Of a stretch of 12,647 bases of DNA, positions 1-7,546 are shown piece by piece. Within the stretch, counting starts at the first letter, position 1, and each line of letters starts with the position of its first letter. Both the position numbers and the translations under genes were made by a program. The stretch is taken from contig CAJQMW010000107.1 in NCBI GenBank assembly GCA_905479535.1, positions 1 to 12,647 of the forward strand, written 5' to 3'. This DNA comes from an uncultured Maribacter sp. (GTDB lineage: Bacteria > Bacteroidota > Bacteroidia > Flavobacteriales > Flavobacteriaceae). The notes under the pieces are model-generated. The model saw only the letters and a list, made by a program, of their open reading frames with translations, searched no databases and had not been told where the DNA came from.

Positions 1-790
1 CGTCCATCAAAATTAAATCTCCCGCTTTACATTGCTGATTATTTTCCAAATAGTGTAATACGTTTGCATTGTTTCCCGATGCTATAATTGGAGGATAGGC
101 AAATCCTTTGGAACGGTTACGGACAAACTCATGCAACAACTCTGCTTCAATCTCGTATTCCCAAACCCCAGGTTTCACAAAACCAAGTAATCTCCTAAAA
201 CCTTTCTCGGTAATAGTGCAAGCCGTTTGCATCAAATCGATTTCCTCTGGCTCCTTTACACCACGAATCTGCTGTAAAATTAGATTACTCTTGGCAACTT
301 GGTGGGCAGGATACTCTTTTCTACATTTTTGGATAAAGCGGTCTTCACGGGTTTGGGTTTCTACGGCCTGCCGGTAATGTTCATTAGTATTGAAGTAGAT
401 GGTTTCTGCCTCGGTCATCAAATCAAAGAATATTTTATCGAAATCCGTCAGCCAATAAATTGTTTCAATACCCGAAACCTCCGTAGCTTTTTCCTTGGTC
501 AATTTCTCCCCTTCCCAAACAGCGATATGCTCATTGGTTTCCCTTACGAATAAAATTTCCCGATGCTTTTTATCCATGGCATCCGGAAACAATATCAAAA
601 TGGTTTCCTCCTGGTCTGCACCACTCAGATAAAATATATCACGGTGCTGCTCAAAAGGCAGTACGCTGTCCGCACTAATTGGATAAATATCATTGGAGTT
701 GAAAACCGCAATGCTTTTTGGCTTCATTTGAGCCATAAATTTTTTACGGTTTTTTATAAAAAGTGAGTTGGGAATTTGATCGTACTTCAT
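1..790 (-). CDS. pepP: Xaa-Pro aminopeptidase (PepP-like, M24B), C-terminus outside window
   Basis: The minus strand is open from an ATG at 790-788 to the window edge, giving 263 codons that begin MKYDQIPNSLFIKNR. Residues about 1-135 resemble the N-terminal creatinase-like domain (AMP_N), with YPISADSVLPFEQHRDIFYL and a later VRETNEHIAVWEGEKL. Residues from about 165 begin the pita-bread domain: a conserved-looking IRGVKEPEEIDLMQ, then GVWEYEIEAELLHEF, then FAYPPIIASGNNANVLHY. The visible part ends at GDLILMD, where the last Asp matches the first metal ligand of M24 enzymes, so the remaining metal ligands lie outside. Family members remove N-terminal residues that precede proline, using two Mn ions. 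No signal peptide is seen, so it is probably cytoplasmic. It is divergent from the M28 gene that follows. The family call is firm; the exact symbol is less so. Confidence 0.9.
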   Translation of the reverse strand, partial: MKYDQIPNSLFIKNRKKFMAQMKPKSIAVFNSNDIYPISADSVLPFEQHRDIFYLSGADQEETILILFPDAMDKKHREILFVRETNEHIAVWEGEKLTKEKATEVSGIETIYWLTDFDKIFFDLMTEAETIYFNTNEHYRQAVETQTREDRFIQKCRKEYPAHQVAKSNLILQQIRGVKEPEEIDLMQTACTITEKGFRRLLGFVKPGVWEYEIEAELLHEFVRNRSKGFAYPPIIASGNNANVLHYLENNQQCKAGDLILMD

Positions 791-880
791 GGAATTACTA
801 TTTGCCCTAAAATTAAGGATTAACTGTTGTTTTCATGGTAAACGGAATAGAAAATTATAAGATTTATCTACAGGACTACA

Positions 881-910
881 TAGTGAATTCATCACTAATT
901 ACTTAATTTG
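881..910 (+). promoter_or_regulatory. Possible promoter with small inverted repeat upstream of the first M28 gene
   Basis: TTAATTTG at 903-910 matches the Bacteroidota -7 element TAnnTTTG at all but its second base, about 40 nt before the ATG at 950. No clean -33 TTG is present. Just upstream, TAGTGA (881-886) and TCACTA (892-897) form a perfect inverted repeat with a 5-nt spacer. It occupies the space between the expected -33 and -7 positions, as an operator might. Both signals are short and could be chance in AT-rich DNA. Confidence 0.3.
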
Positions 911-949
911 CGGCGACCTTAAAAAATTATTCATTATTAGATTTCCCTT

Positions 950-2401
950 ATGAAAAAACTATCGTTCCTTTTTCTTTTAGCACTAGCTCTACAATCCTGT
1001 TCTGAAGCTGAAAAGCAAGAATCACAAGCCGAATTATTTGCCCGTATCGATACGGAGATAAAACAAAATGCCAAAGGATATAGTACCTTAGAAGAGGCGA
1101 CCAAAACCATTGGACATCGACTTACGGGCTCGGATAATGGGTCCAAAGCGGAAGAGTACACCTATAATAAGTTTAAGGAATATGGTTTTGAGGATGTAGC
1201 ATACCAAACTTTTGAGGTAGAGGCTTGGTCCAGAGGTACCGTGTCCTTAGAAATAAACGGTGACGATGTTAAAGTAGTCACCTTGGGTCACTCTCCTGTA
1301 AAAGCTGAAGTTAGTGGCGAGATTGTAGATATGGGCAACGGACTTGAAGCGGATTACGAAGCTAAACCTGGAGCTGTAGAAGATAAAATGGCTTTGGTAT
1401 ACATCAATATTTTAGAAGGAAGCCCAGAAGGTTTGACCAACCTTCACCGTAGCGAAAAAACTGCTTTGGCTATAAAATATGGAGCCAAGGGAATTATAAT
1501 TATTAATCAAGTTCCTAACGGAGTATTACTGACGGGAACGGCTTCGGTGACCGGAGAACTAATTCCCATACCAGCTGTCTGCATTGGAATGGAAGACGGT
1601 ATGGCCTTAAAGGAAACCCTTGAAACAGGTTCTGCCACTGCAACCATAAACATGACCAATAATAGTGATGTTATTAAAGCGAGGAATGTAGTGGCTACAC
1701 TACCGGGAAGCGAAATTCCACAAGAGGAAATTGTTGTTGGAGGTCATTTGGATTCTTGGGATTTGGCAACCGGGGCCATTGATAATGGCATTGGTTCTTT
1801 TGCTGTTCTGGACATTGCACGAGCATTTAAGGCGAACAACCTCCAACCTAGAAGAACCGTAAAGTTCATCATGTTCATGGGCGAGGAACAAGGTCTGTTG
1901 GGTTCTACCCATTTGGTTGAGGAGGCCATTCAAAATAACACCATAGATAAAATTAAGTACATGATGAACCTGGACATGGCCGGTAACCCCGTAGGAATGA
2001 ACGCAGGCGGAAAACTGGACGATGAAAGCTTTTTTAAGGAATTGGGCGCTACGATTCAACAACAGGATACCATTTTTCAAAACACGTTTTCCAATCGCTC
2101 CGGGCTACATAGCGACCATCAGCCTTTCATGTTGGAGGGAGTGCCCATCCTCTCCGTACAAAGCAATTTGGACCGTTCTATCTATGGTTGCTATCATTCG
2201 GATTGTGACGATTTTGATTTAGTCAACGAAGAACAGATGACCAACACGGCCCGTTTTGGCACCATGATGTTGTATGCCTTGGCCAACGCCGAAACCCTTC
2301 CCGCCACAAAAATGGATAGCGAGACCACAAAACAGTTTATGATCGATAATAATCTAAAGGAAAAACTGATTATCGGGGGCGATTGGAAATGGGAGGAGTG
2401 A
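950..2401 (+). CDS. M28-family metallopeptidase lipoprotein with PA domain (carboxypeptidase Q-like)
   Basis: This is a 483-residue protein. It starts with a lipoprotein signal peptide (MKKLSFLFLLALALQSC), with lipobox LQSC and Cys17 as the predicted lipidation site, so it should be anchored in the envelope. A protease-associated (PA) domain occupies about residues 135-235 (YGAKGIIIINQ, then IPIPAVCIGMEDG). The M28 zinc-peptidase core follows with all expected motifs: GHLDSWD (H266 metal ligand, D268 supporting Asp), GAIDNG (D278 bridging ligand), MGEEQGLLGS (E312 general base, E313 ligand), NLDMAG (D342 ligand) and YHSDCDD (H416 ligand). The domain order and length fit the carboxypeptidase Q/PGCP-like group, which releases amino acids from peptides. 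The exact specificity cannot be read from sequence. The ATG at 950 is the natural start because the signal peptide begins there. A second, divergent M28 lipoprotein gene follows 217 nt downstream. Confidence 0.92.
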   Translation: MKKLSFLFLLALALQSCSEAEKQESQAELFARIDTEIKQNAKGYSTLEEATKTIGHRLTGSDNGSKAEEYTYNKFKEYGFEDVAYQTFEVEAWSRGTVSLEINGDDVKVVTLGHSPVKAEVSGEIVDMGNGLEADYEAKPGAVEDKMALVYINILEGSPEGLTNLHRSEKTALAIKYGAKGIIIINQVPNGVLLTGTASVTGELIPIPAVCIGMEDGMALKETLETGSATATINMTNNSDVIKARNVVATLPGSEIPQEEIVVGGHLDSWDLATGAIDNGIGSFAVLDIARAFKANNLQPRRTVKFIMFMGEEQGLLGSTHLVEEAIQNNTIDKIKYMMNLDMAGNPVGMNAGGKLDDESFFKELGATIQQQDTIFQNTFSNRSGLHSDHQPFMLEGVPILSVQSNLDRSIYGCYHSDCDDFDLVNEEQMTNTARFGTMMLYALANAETLPATKMDSETTKQFMIDNNLKEKLIIGGDWKWEE

Positions 2402-2404
2402 AAG

Positions 2405-2424
2405 CAGTGGTCAGTGGTCAGTTC
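2405..2424 (+). repeat. Short 7-bp-period tandem repeat
   Basis: Immediately after the upstream stop codon, CAGTGGT occurs twice in tandem (2405-2411, 2412-2418), followed by a third, partial copy CAGTTC (2419-2424). Looser related words (GTCAGTTG, GTTGACGGTTG) continue to about 2460. The 7-bp period and G/T/C word content resemble the repeats in the sdhA-sdhB gap at 11631-11687. No function can be assigned. Confidence 0.6.
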
Positions 2425-2504
2425 AAAAAAATAAAATGTCAGTTGAATTGTTGACGGTTGCATCACTAGGAGAATACCAATATTTAAAAATTACGTCTAT
2501 GCAA

Positions 2505-2534
2505 GGTTGTCCGGTCGAGCGCAGTCGAGATCTC
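2505..2534. repeat. Probable interspersed repeat containing GAGCGCAGTCGAGA
   Basis: A GC-richer island (GGTTGTCCGGTCGAGC, then GCAGTCGAGATCTC) sits in an otherwise AT-rich spacer between the two M28 genes. It contains two TCGA words 10 bp apart (TCGAGCGCAGTCGA). From memory, GAGCGCAGTCGA-type words recur in intergenic DNA of many Flavobacteriaceae. Only one copy is present in this window, so its repeat status rests on recall and composition, not on a comparison made here. Confidence 0.4.
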
Positions 2535-2586
2535 TACTACGAAACCTAACAGTTCAAGAATCCATTTAGCAAGACGGCTGGCTGAT

Positions 2587-2622
2587 ATGAAAAAAGTAAT
2601 CGGATATATGATTTTACAATGA
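2587..2622 (+). CDS. Possible 11-codon upstream ORF coupled to the second M28 gene
   Basis: ATG at 2587 opens a mini-ORF encoding MKKVIGYMILQ. Its TGA stop (2620-2622) overlaps the ATG of the next gene (2619) in the form ATGA, a common arrangement for translational coupling. Its N-terminus also resembles the start of a signal peptide in the wrong frame. It is too short for coding statistics and could be chance. Confidence 0.2.
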   Translation: MKKVIGYMILQ

Positions 2623-4340
2623 TACGAGTTCACATCAAAAAAATAAATATTCTTTTTTGTTTAGCCCTAGCCTTAGGCTGTTCCCAAAACCCTAAGGAAA
2701 AGGCGCAAGATTATTTTAAAACTGTACGTTCGGAATTCACTGGAGAATTGGCCTATGAAACTACCGGATTCGTGGAGCAATATTGGCGGGTGGCCGGCAA
2801 TACGGGATTCAATAAAAGTGTGTACTGGATAGCCGACCATTTGGAAAAAGCGGGCTATCTTCTGGAAAGCGATGCAAAAGAGAATGACCGGCTCACCTAC
2901 CGCATCGAAAAGCGGTCCATGAAGCATCCCACTTGGGAACCTGTTTCGGCTAGTTTACGGATAATCGGGGAACAGGAGCCACTTTTGGTTTCTGAGAGCA
3001 ATAGGAACATGACCTATCTGAACTCTGCTTCCACTCCCGAAGAAGGCCTGACGGCCGAAGTAGTTTATATAAAAAATCCAGAGGATATTAATGAATTTGA
3101 CCTCAATGGAAAAATAGTCTTTGCCGAGACCAGTGCAGGGCGTTTGTATGAAAGTTTAGTTTCCAAAAATGCTTTAGGTGTTATTTCCTATAACAATCCG
3201 TCCTATCTGCAACCCGAAAAGAATTCCACTTCCATCCAATTTAGAAGTCTACCTCTACAGACCGAAACCAAATTGTGGGGCATCGCATTGTCCTTTGCTG
3301 CCAAAGAAAAATTAAAGGCGGCCTTAGAAAACGATAAAACCAAAGTGCATGTAAACGTTCAAACAAAAATCTATCCTTCGGAAGAACTGACCGTAGTCGC
3401 CAACATCAAAGGAAGTAAAAATCCTGAAGAACGCCTAGTTTTCAGTGCCCATATCCAAGAACCGGGAGCCAACGATAATGCTACTGGGGTCGGAGTGCAA
3501 TTGGAAATGGGTTCGCTTGCTGCCAAACTTATTCAAAGTGACAAAATAGAAGTTAGCCGTACCCTTACTTTTTTATGGGGTGATGAAATTGTTTCTACCA
3601 GAAGGTACATCGAGGAAAACCCAGAACGTGCAGAAAGTATTAAATGGGGAATAAGCCTGGATATGGTGGGTGAAAATACAGCGGTAACGGGAGGTTCTTT
3701 TTTGATAGAAAAAATGCCGGACCCCAGTGCCATCTGGACCCGTGGTAATGATAAGCATTCCGAATGGGGCGGAGATGTAATGACTTTGGATGAAATGAAA
3801 CCGCATTACCTCAACGATTTTATCATCAACAATTTTAAAAAACAAGGTGATTTTGCCAACTGGGAAGTCAACACCAATCCGTTTGAAGGTGGCAGTGATC
3901 ACACCCCATTTTTAGATGCCGATATTCCGGGTTTATTACTATGGCACTTTACAGATCAATTTTACCATACCGACAATGACCGCTTGGACAAGGTCTCCCA
4001 AGAAACACTAAAGAATGTTGGGACAGCCGCCTTAGTCAGCGGGCTGGGGCTTGTAAACGCAGATACGAATACAGCATTGGAGGTTTTGGAGGAACTAGAA
4101 GTTTCCGCGAACAAAAGATTGGCCGCTGAATTTGAGTTGAGTAAAAAAGCGATTTTGGAAAACACATCTGCTTCGGAAGAAATGGAAATACTCAAAGCTT
4201 GGGAGGATTGGTATCTTAAAGCATTTGAATCCGTTTTGGATATGGCCACAGCATCCGACGATCAACTAAGGAAAGAAATCGATGAGGCAAAAAAGGTCCT
4301 AAGGACCAATAATAAAACACAATTAGAAAAATTGAAATGA
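2619..4340 (+). CDS. Divergent M28-family peptidase lipoprotein with altered catalytic carboxylates
   Basis: This is a 573-residue protein with a lipoprotein signal peptide; lipobox LALGC gives Cys21 as the lipidation site. Residues about 140-250 look like a PA domain inserted before the catalytic core (NGKIVFAETSAGRLYESLV, ALGVISYNNPSY). The core retains an M28-like metal-ligand series: H278 in SAHIQEPGAND, D286 in GANDNATG, E323 in WGDEIVSTRRY, D348 in SLDMVG and H450 in YHTDND, together with GGSDHTPFL. Two catalytic positions differ from standard M28 enzymes: the HxD motif is HIQ (Q280), and the EE pair is DE (D322). Metal binding is therefore predicted, but activity could be changed or specialised. 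The last ~90 residues are charged and helical, ending LRTNNKTQLEKLK. It shares family but little sequence with the gene upstream, so it is not a recent duplicate. No close functional name can be given. Confidence 0.85.
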   Translation: MIRVHIKKINILFCLALALGCSQNPKEKAQDYFKTVRSEFTGELAYETTGFVEQYWRVAGNTGFNKSVYWIADHLEKAGYLLESDAKENDRLTYRIEKRSMKHPTWEPVSASLRIIGEQEPLLVSESNRNMTYLNSASTPEEGLTAEVVYIKNPEDINEFDLNGKIVFAETSAGRLYESLVSKNALGVISYNNPSYLQPEKNSTSIQFRSLPLQTETKLWGIALSFAAKEKLKAALENDKTKVHVNVQTKIYPSEELTVVANIKGSKNPEERLVFSAHIQEPGANDNATGVGVQLEMGSLAAKLIQSDKIEVSRTLTFLWGDEIVSTRRYIEENPERAESIKWGISLDMVGENTAVTGGSFLIEKMPDPSAIWTRGNDKHSEWGGDVMTLDEMKPHYLNDFIINNFKKQGDFANWEVNTNPFEGGSDHTPFLDADIPGLLLWHFTDQFYHTDNDRLDKVSQETLKNVGTAALVSGLGLVNADTNTALEVLEELEVSANKRLAAEFELSKKAILENTSASEEMEILKAWEDWYLKAFESVLDMATASDDQLRKEIDEAKKVLRTNNKTQLEKLK

Positions 4341-4652
4341 TAACGAAGGGGCGTCAATATCAAGGTCTTAAAATGGTTAATACATTTTGATTATGGCAAT
4401 CTACCTAAGTAGAAATCCCATTCTTTTATTTTATTATGGAGGGTAAAACTTAGAAGTGGTTCAAACTTTTTGCGTTTAAGCGAAAATTAAAGGGTTTTGT
4501 GCGCAATCGAAGTCTTTTTAGAGTTGCATAGCTGGGCTACGGAACGAAAAAAAGATAAAAAGTGAGTGCAAAAGGCTAATTTTTAGCGAATGGGAAAAGC
4601 TTGAACCACTTCTTATTGTTAACTTCCACGAAATAAAACAATACGCTCTTAT
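4341..4652. other. Gene-free spacer holding a fold-back repeat
   Basis: No credible ORF lies in these 312 nt. Most of the right half is the fold-back repeat at 4452-4613. The left part holds only a weak hairpin (AAAATG/CATTTT at 4370-4388) without a U-tract. No clear promoter for the following gene was identified; the fold-back element ends 39 nt before its ATG. Confidence 0.6.
4452..4613. repeat. Long imperfect palindrome, MITE-like or structured intergenic repeat
   Basis: The element begins with AGAAGTGGTTCAA (4452-4464) and ends with its exact reverse complement TTGAACCACTTCT (4601-4613). Between them the two halves remain partly complementary, for example GCGAAAATTA against TAATTTTTAGC and GGGTTTTGTGCGC against GTGAGTGCAAAAGGC. 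They meet at a short central hairpin, TAGC-TGG-GCTA (4529-4539), almost exactly at the midpoint. The terminal repeats, small size, lack of an ORF and overall fold-back symmetry fit a non-autonomous repeat of the MITE or REP/BIME kind, or a transcribed structured element. No clear target-site duplication flanks it. Confidence 0.65.
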
Positions 4653-7538
4653 ATGAAACTTTTTTCCTTTCTCAGTCTTTTTTGCATCACGCTATCTTTC
4701 GCTCAGGTTTCCACAACCTCTTCCGAAGAAGCACTGATGGCACTAAAGGACAAGGCACAATTAGAACAAACTTCACTACTCAAGAATATTCCCCTTAAAA
4801 ACATTGGACCCTCAATCATGAGTGGGCGTGTAGTGGACCTTGCCGTTAATCCTGATAGTCCGACCGAGTTTTACGTAGGTTATGCGTCTGGCGGACTTTG
4901 GCATACCAACAACAACGGAATAAGCTTTACTCCCGTAATGGATAACTCGGACACCCAGAATGTGGGCGCTATTGCGGTAGATTGGAAATCGGGTACCCTA
5001 TGTGTAGGCACAGGAGAGAACAATGCTTCCCGTTCCTCTTATGCAGGTATAGGAATATTGAAATCCTCTGACAAAGGAAAAACATGGACCAATGTAGGCT
5101 TACCGGATTCCCATCATATTGGGCGCATTGTCATCAACCCTTCAAATCCGGATGAAGTAGTCGTTGGCGTTACTGGTCATTTATACTCTCCAAATGAAGA
5201 AAGGGGTATTTACAAGACTAGGGATGGTGGGAAAACTTGGAGCAAGACGCTCTTCGTAAGTCCGGAAGCGGGAATTATAGACATAGCTTTTGCCCCGAAC
5301 AATTTCAACATCATGTATGCCTCCGCATGGGAAAAAGATAGAAAAGCCTGGAACTTTTTAGGAAACGGAACCAATTCGGGGATTTACAAAAGTATGGATG
5401 GCGGCAGCTCTTGGACGAAAGTTTCTACTCCGGAAAGCGGGTTCCCGACCGGAGATGGTGTAGGAAGGATCGGGCTGGCCGTTTTTGATGGCGATACCGT
5501 CTACGCCGTTCATGATAATCAAGCTAGAAGATCAAAAAAATCGGAAGAAAAGAAAAAATCCGACGGACTTTCCAAAGATGATTTTAAATCGATGTCCTCT
5601 GAAAACTTCTTAAAATTATCGGACAAGGAATTGAACGATTTTCTGAAGAACAACAACTTTCAGGAAAAGTATCGTGCTGAGAACGTTAAACAAATGGTAC
5701 GAAGTGGCGCAGTGAAACCAACGGACCTTGCCAAATATCTGGAAGACGCCAATTCCATGCTTTTTGATACGCCTGTAATTGGTGCGGAGGTTTACAAAAG
5801 TACCGATGGTGGGAAAACTTGGAACAAAAAAAATGAAGATTATATAGACGATTTGTTCTACAGCTATGGGTACTATTTTGCCCAAATAAATGTAGACCCC
5901 TCCAATGTGGATAAAATCTATTTAGCAGGCGTTCCTATCATTAAATCAGACGACGGCGGGAAAACTTATACCTCTATAAACGGAGATAACGTACATGCGG
6001 ACCATCATGCGCTGTGGATAAACCCAAAAATGTCAGGACACCTTATTAATGGTAATGACGGTGGGGTCAACATATCCTACGATGACGGCAAAAATTGGAG
6101 TAAGAACAATGCGCCTTCCGTAGGGCAATTTTATGCTATAAACGTGGATAATGAGGAACCCTATAACGTATACGGAGGATTACAGGACAATGGTGTTTGG
6201 AAAGGTCCACACAATGCCGAAGAAAATAGCGAATGGCATCAAACCGGACAATATCCTTGGGAATCCATAATGGGAGGAGACGGTATGCAGGTACAGATAG
6301 ATGATCGGAATTCCAATATTGTCTATACCGGATTTCAATTCGGGAATTATTTCCGATTGGATCTGGAAAATGATAAGCGCACTTACATACAACCCAAACA
6401 TGAATTGGGCGAAACACCGTATCGCTTTAATTGGCAAACCCCAATTTTGCTCTCGCCCCACAATCAGGACATTGTTTATTTAGGCGGCAATAAACTGCAT
6501 CGGTCCCTGGACCAAGGTGATGATTGGGATACCATTTCGGGCGACCTGACGGAAGGTGGAAAGGAAGGTAATGTAGCCTATGGCACTCTGACCACAATAT
6601 CAGAATCGCCCTTTAAATTCGGGGTCATCTATACCGGTAGTGATGATGGTTTAATTCAGGTGACTAAAAACGGTGGTGATAGTTGGCAGGAAATCGGTAG
6701 GAATATAGACCTGTCAGGTTTCAAAAACCTGACAGGTCTTGACGCTAACTCGGGCCTTTGGGTAAGTCGCGTGGCTGCATCCAAACATAAAAAAGAACGG
6801 GTTTACGCCACTTTAAACGGATACCGTTGGGATGATTTTACCACTTACGTTTATGTCAGTGAAAATTATGGGCAGACATGGAAATCCATTTCAAATAACA
6901 TGCCTAGCTCGCCTGTAAACGTTATCATCGAAGGCCCTGAAAACGAGAATTTACTTTTCGTAGGAACGGACAATGGTTTGTACGCATCTTTCAACCGCGG
7001 AGATTCTTGGGAGGTTTTCCGGAACGGAATGCCCAACGTTGCGGTGCATGATTTGGTCATACAATCCAAGGCAAAACATCTTTTAGTAGGAACACATGGG
7101 CGTAGCATCTATAAAGCTGATATATCAAATTTACAAATGTTGGGGCCTGAAATCATGGAAAAGGACCTGCATGTCTTCGATTTAGCTACGATAAAACATA
7201 ATAAAAATTGGGGAAGTTCCTGGAGTTCTTGGTCCAAACCACAGACCCCTGGATTGGACATTACGTTTTATACGGATGAAGCCGATGCTTTTCAAGCAAC
7301 GATTCTCAGCTCCGACGGAATTGAAGTAAGCGGCACGGAAATAGTTGCGGACAAAGGATTGAATGTTTTATCATTTGACGTCGCATTTTCCAAAGCAGGT
7401 AAGTTGAACTATTTGAAAAAGCATAAAACGGAATTGACAGAAGCTAAAAACGGCAAGACCTATTTGCCAAAAGGGGATTATTCCGTAGTGCTGCAAGGCA
7501 ATGGCTCAGAAGAGGAAAAGGAGTTCATAATCGAATAA
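4653..7538 (+). CDS. Secreted Asp-box (BNR/sortilin-like) beta-propeller protein
   Basis: This is a 961-residue exported protein with a signal peptide (MKLFSFLSLFCITLSFA, likely cleaved before Q18). Ten Asp-box motifs of the S-x-D-x-G-x-[ST]-W type mark propeller blades: residues 138, 189, 247, 383, 432, 475, 618, 671, 736 and 779 (for example SSDKGKTW, TRDGGKTW, STDGGKTW, SENYGQTW). This fits the VPS10/sortilin-like, BNR-containing proteins often labelled glycosyl hydrolase in Bacteroidota. Asp boxes are structural, so no enzyme activity is implied. A lysine/aspartate-rich segment at about residues 293-370 interrupts the blades between motifs 3 and 4. A C-terminal domain from about 830 ends in a beta-rich region (GDYSVVLQGNG); it is not a clear type IX secretion sorting signal. 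Residues 685-696 are encoded by a palindromic repeat. The substrate is unknown; proximity to peptidases suggests a role in protein or peptide handling at the cell surface. Confidence 0.88.
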   Translation: MKLFSFLSLFCITLSFAQVSTTSSEEALMALKDKAQLEQTSLLKNIPLKNIGPSIMSGRVVDLAVNPDSPTEFYVGYASGGLWHTNNNGISFTPVMDNSDTQNVGAIAVDWKSGTLCVGTGENNASRSSYAGIGILKSSDKGKTWTNVGLPDSHHIGRIVINPSNPDEVVVGVTGHLYSPNEERGIYKTRDGGKTWSKTLFVSPEAGIIDIAFAPNNFNIMYASAWEKDRKAWNFLGNGTNSGIYKSMDGGSSWTKVSTPESGFPTGDGVGRIGLAVFDGDTVYAVHDNQARRSKKSEEKKKSDGLSKDDFKSMSSENFLKLSDKELNDFLKNNNFQEKYRAENVKQMVRSGAVKPTDLAKYLEDANSMLFDTPVIGAEVYKSTDGGKTWNKKNEDYIDDLFYSYGYYFAQINVDPSNVDKIYLAGVPIIKSDDGGKTYTSINGDNVHADHHALWINPKMSGHLINGNDGGVNISYDDGKNWSKNNAPSVGQFYAINVDNEEPYNVYGGLQDNGVWKGPHNAEENSEWHQTGQYPWESIMGGDGMQVQIDDRNSNIVYTGFQFGNYFRLDLENDKRTYIQPKHELGETPYRFNWQTPILLSPHNQDIVYLGGNKLHRSLDQGDDWDTISGDLTEGGKEGNVAYGTLTTISESPFKFGVIYTGSDDGLIQVTKNGGDSWQEIGRNIDLSGFKNLTGLDANSGLWVSRVAASKHKKERVYATLNGYRWDDFTTYVYVSENYGQTWKSISNNMPSSPVNVIIEGPENENLLFVGTDNGLYASFNRGDSWEVFRNGMPNVAVHDLVIQSKAKHLLVGTHGRSIYKADISNLQMLGPEIMEKDLHVFDLATIKHNKNWGSSWSSWSKPQTPGLDITFYTDEADAFQATILSSDGIEVSGTEIVADKGLNVLSFDVAFSKAGKLNYLKKHKTELTEAKNGKTYLPKGDYSVVLQGNGSEEEKEFIIE
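6707..6739. repeat. Perfect palindromic element inside the Asp-box gene
   Basis: AGACCTGTCAGGTTT (6707-6721) and AAACCTGACAGGTCT (6725-6739) are exact 15-bp inverted arms separated by CAA. The 33-bp length equals 11 codons. It is read in frame and stop-free as roughly DLSGFKNLTGL, between Asp-box motif 8 and the WVSRVAAS strand. From memory, AACCTGACAGGTT-type palindromes are abundant intergenic repeats in Flavobacteriia; I could not verify this here. Confidence 0.8.
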
Positions 7539-7546
7539 AATCTAGA

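Noticed and set aside
108..766. Three plus-strand open frames of 67-89 codons
   Set aside because: They lie antisense to a convincing PepP coding sequence on the minus strand and have no family-like sequence.
1700..2466. Open frames in other phases over the first M28 gene
   Set aside because: They are shadows of a gene with complete catalytic motifs, and show no independent domain.
4370..4388. AAAATG/CATTTT hairpin after the second M28 gene as a terminator
   Set aside because: Only six AT-rich base pairs and no following T-run.
4452..4613. Complete insertion sequence
   Set aside because: Too short for a transposase gene and no clear target duplication; only a non-autonomous or structural repeat is supportable.
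6707..6739. Palindrome as an intrinsic terminator
   Set aside because: It lies within an intact coding sequence with Asp-box motifs continuing downstream, and no T-tract follows.
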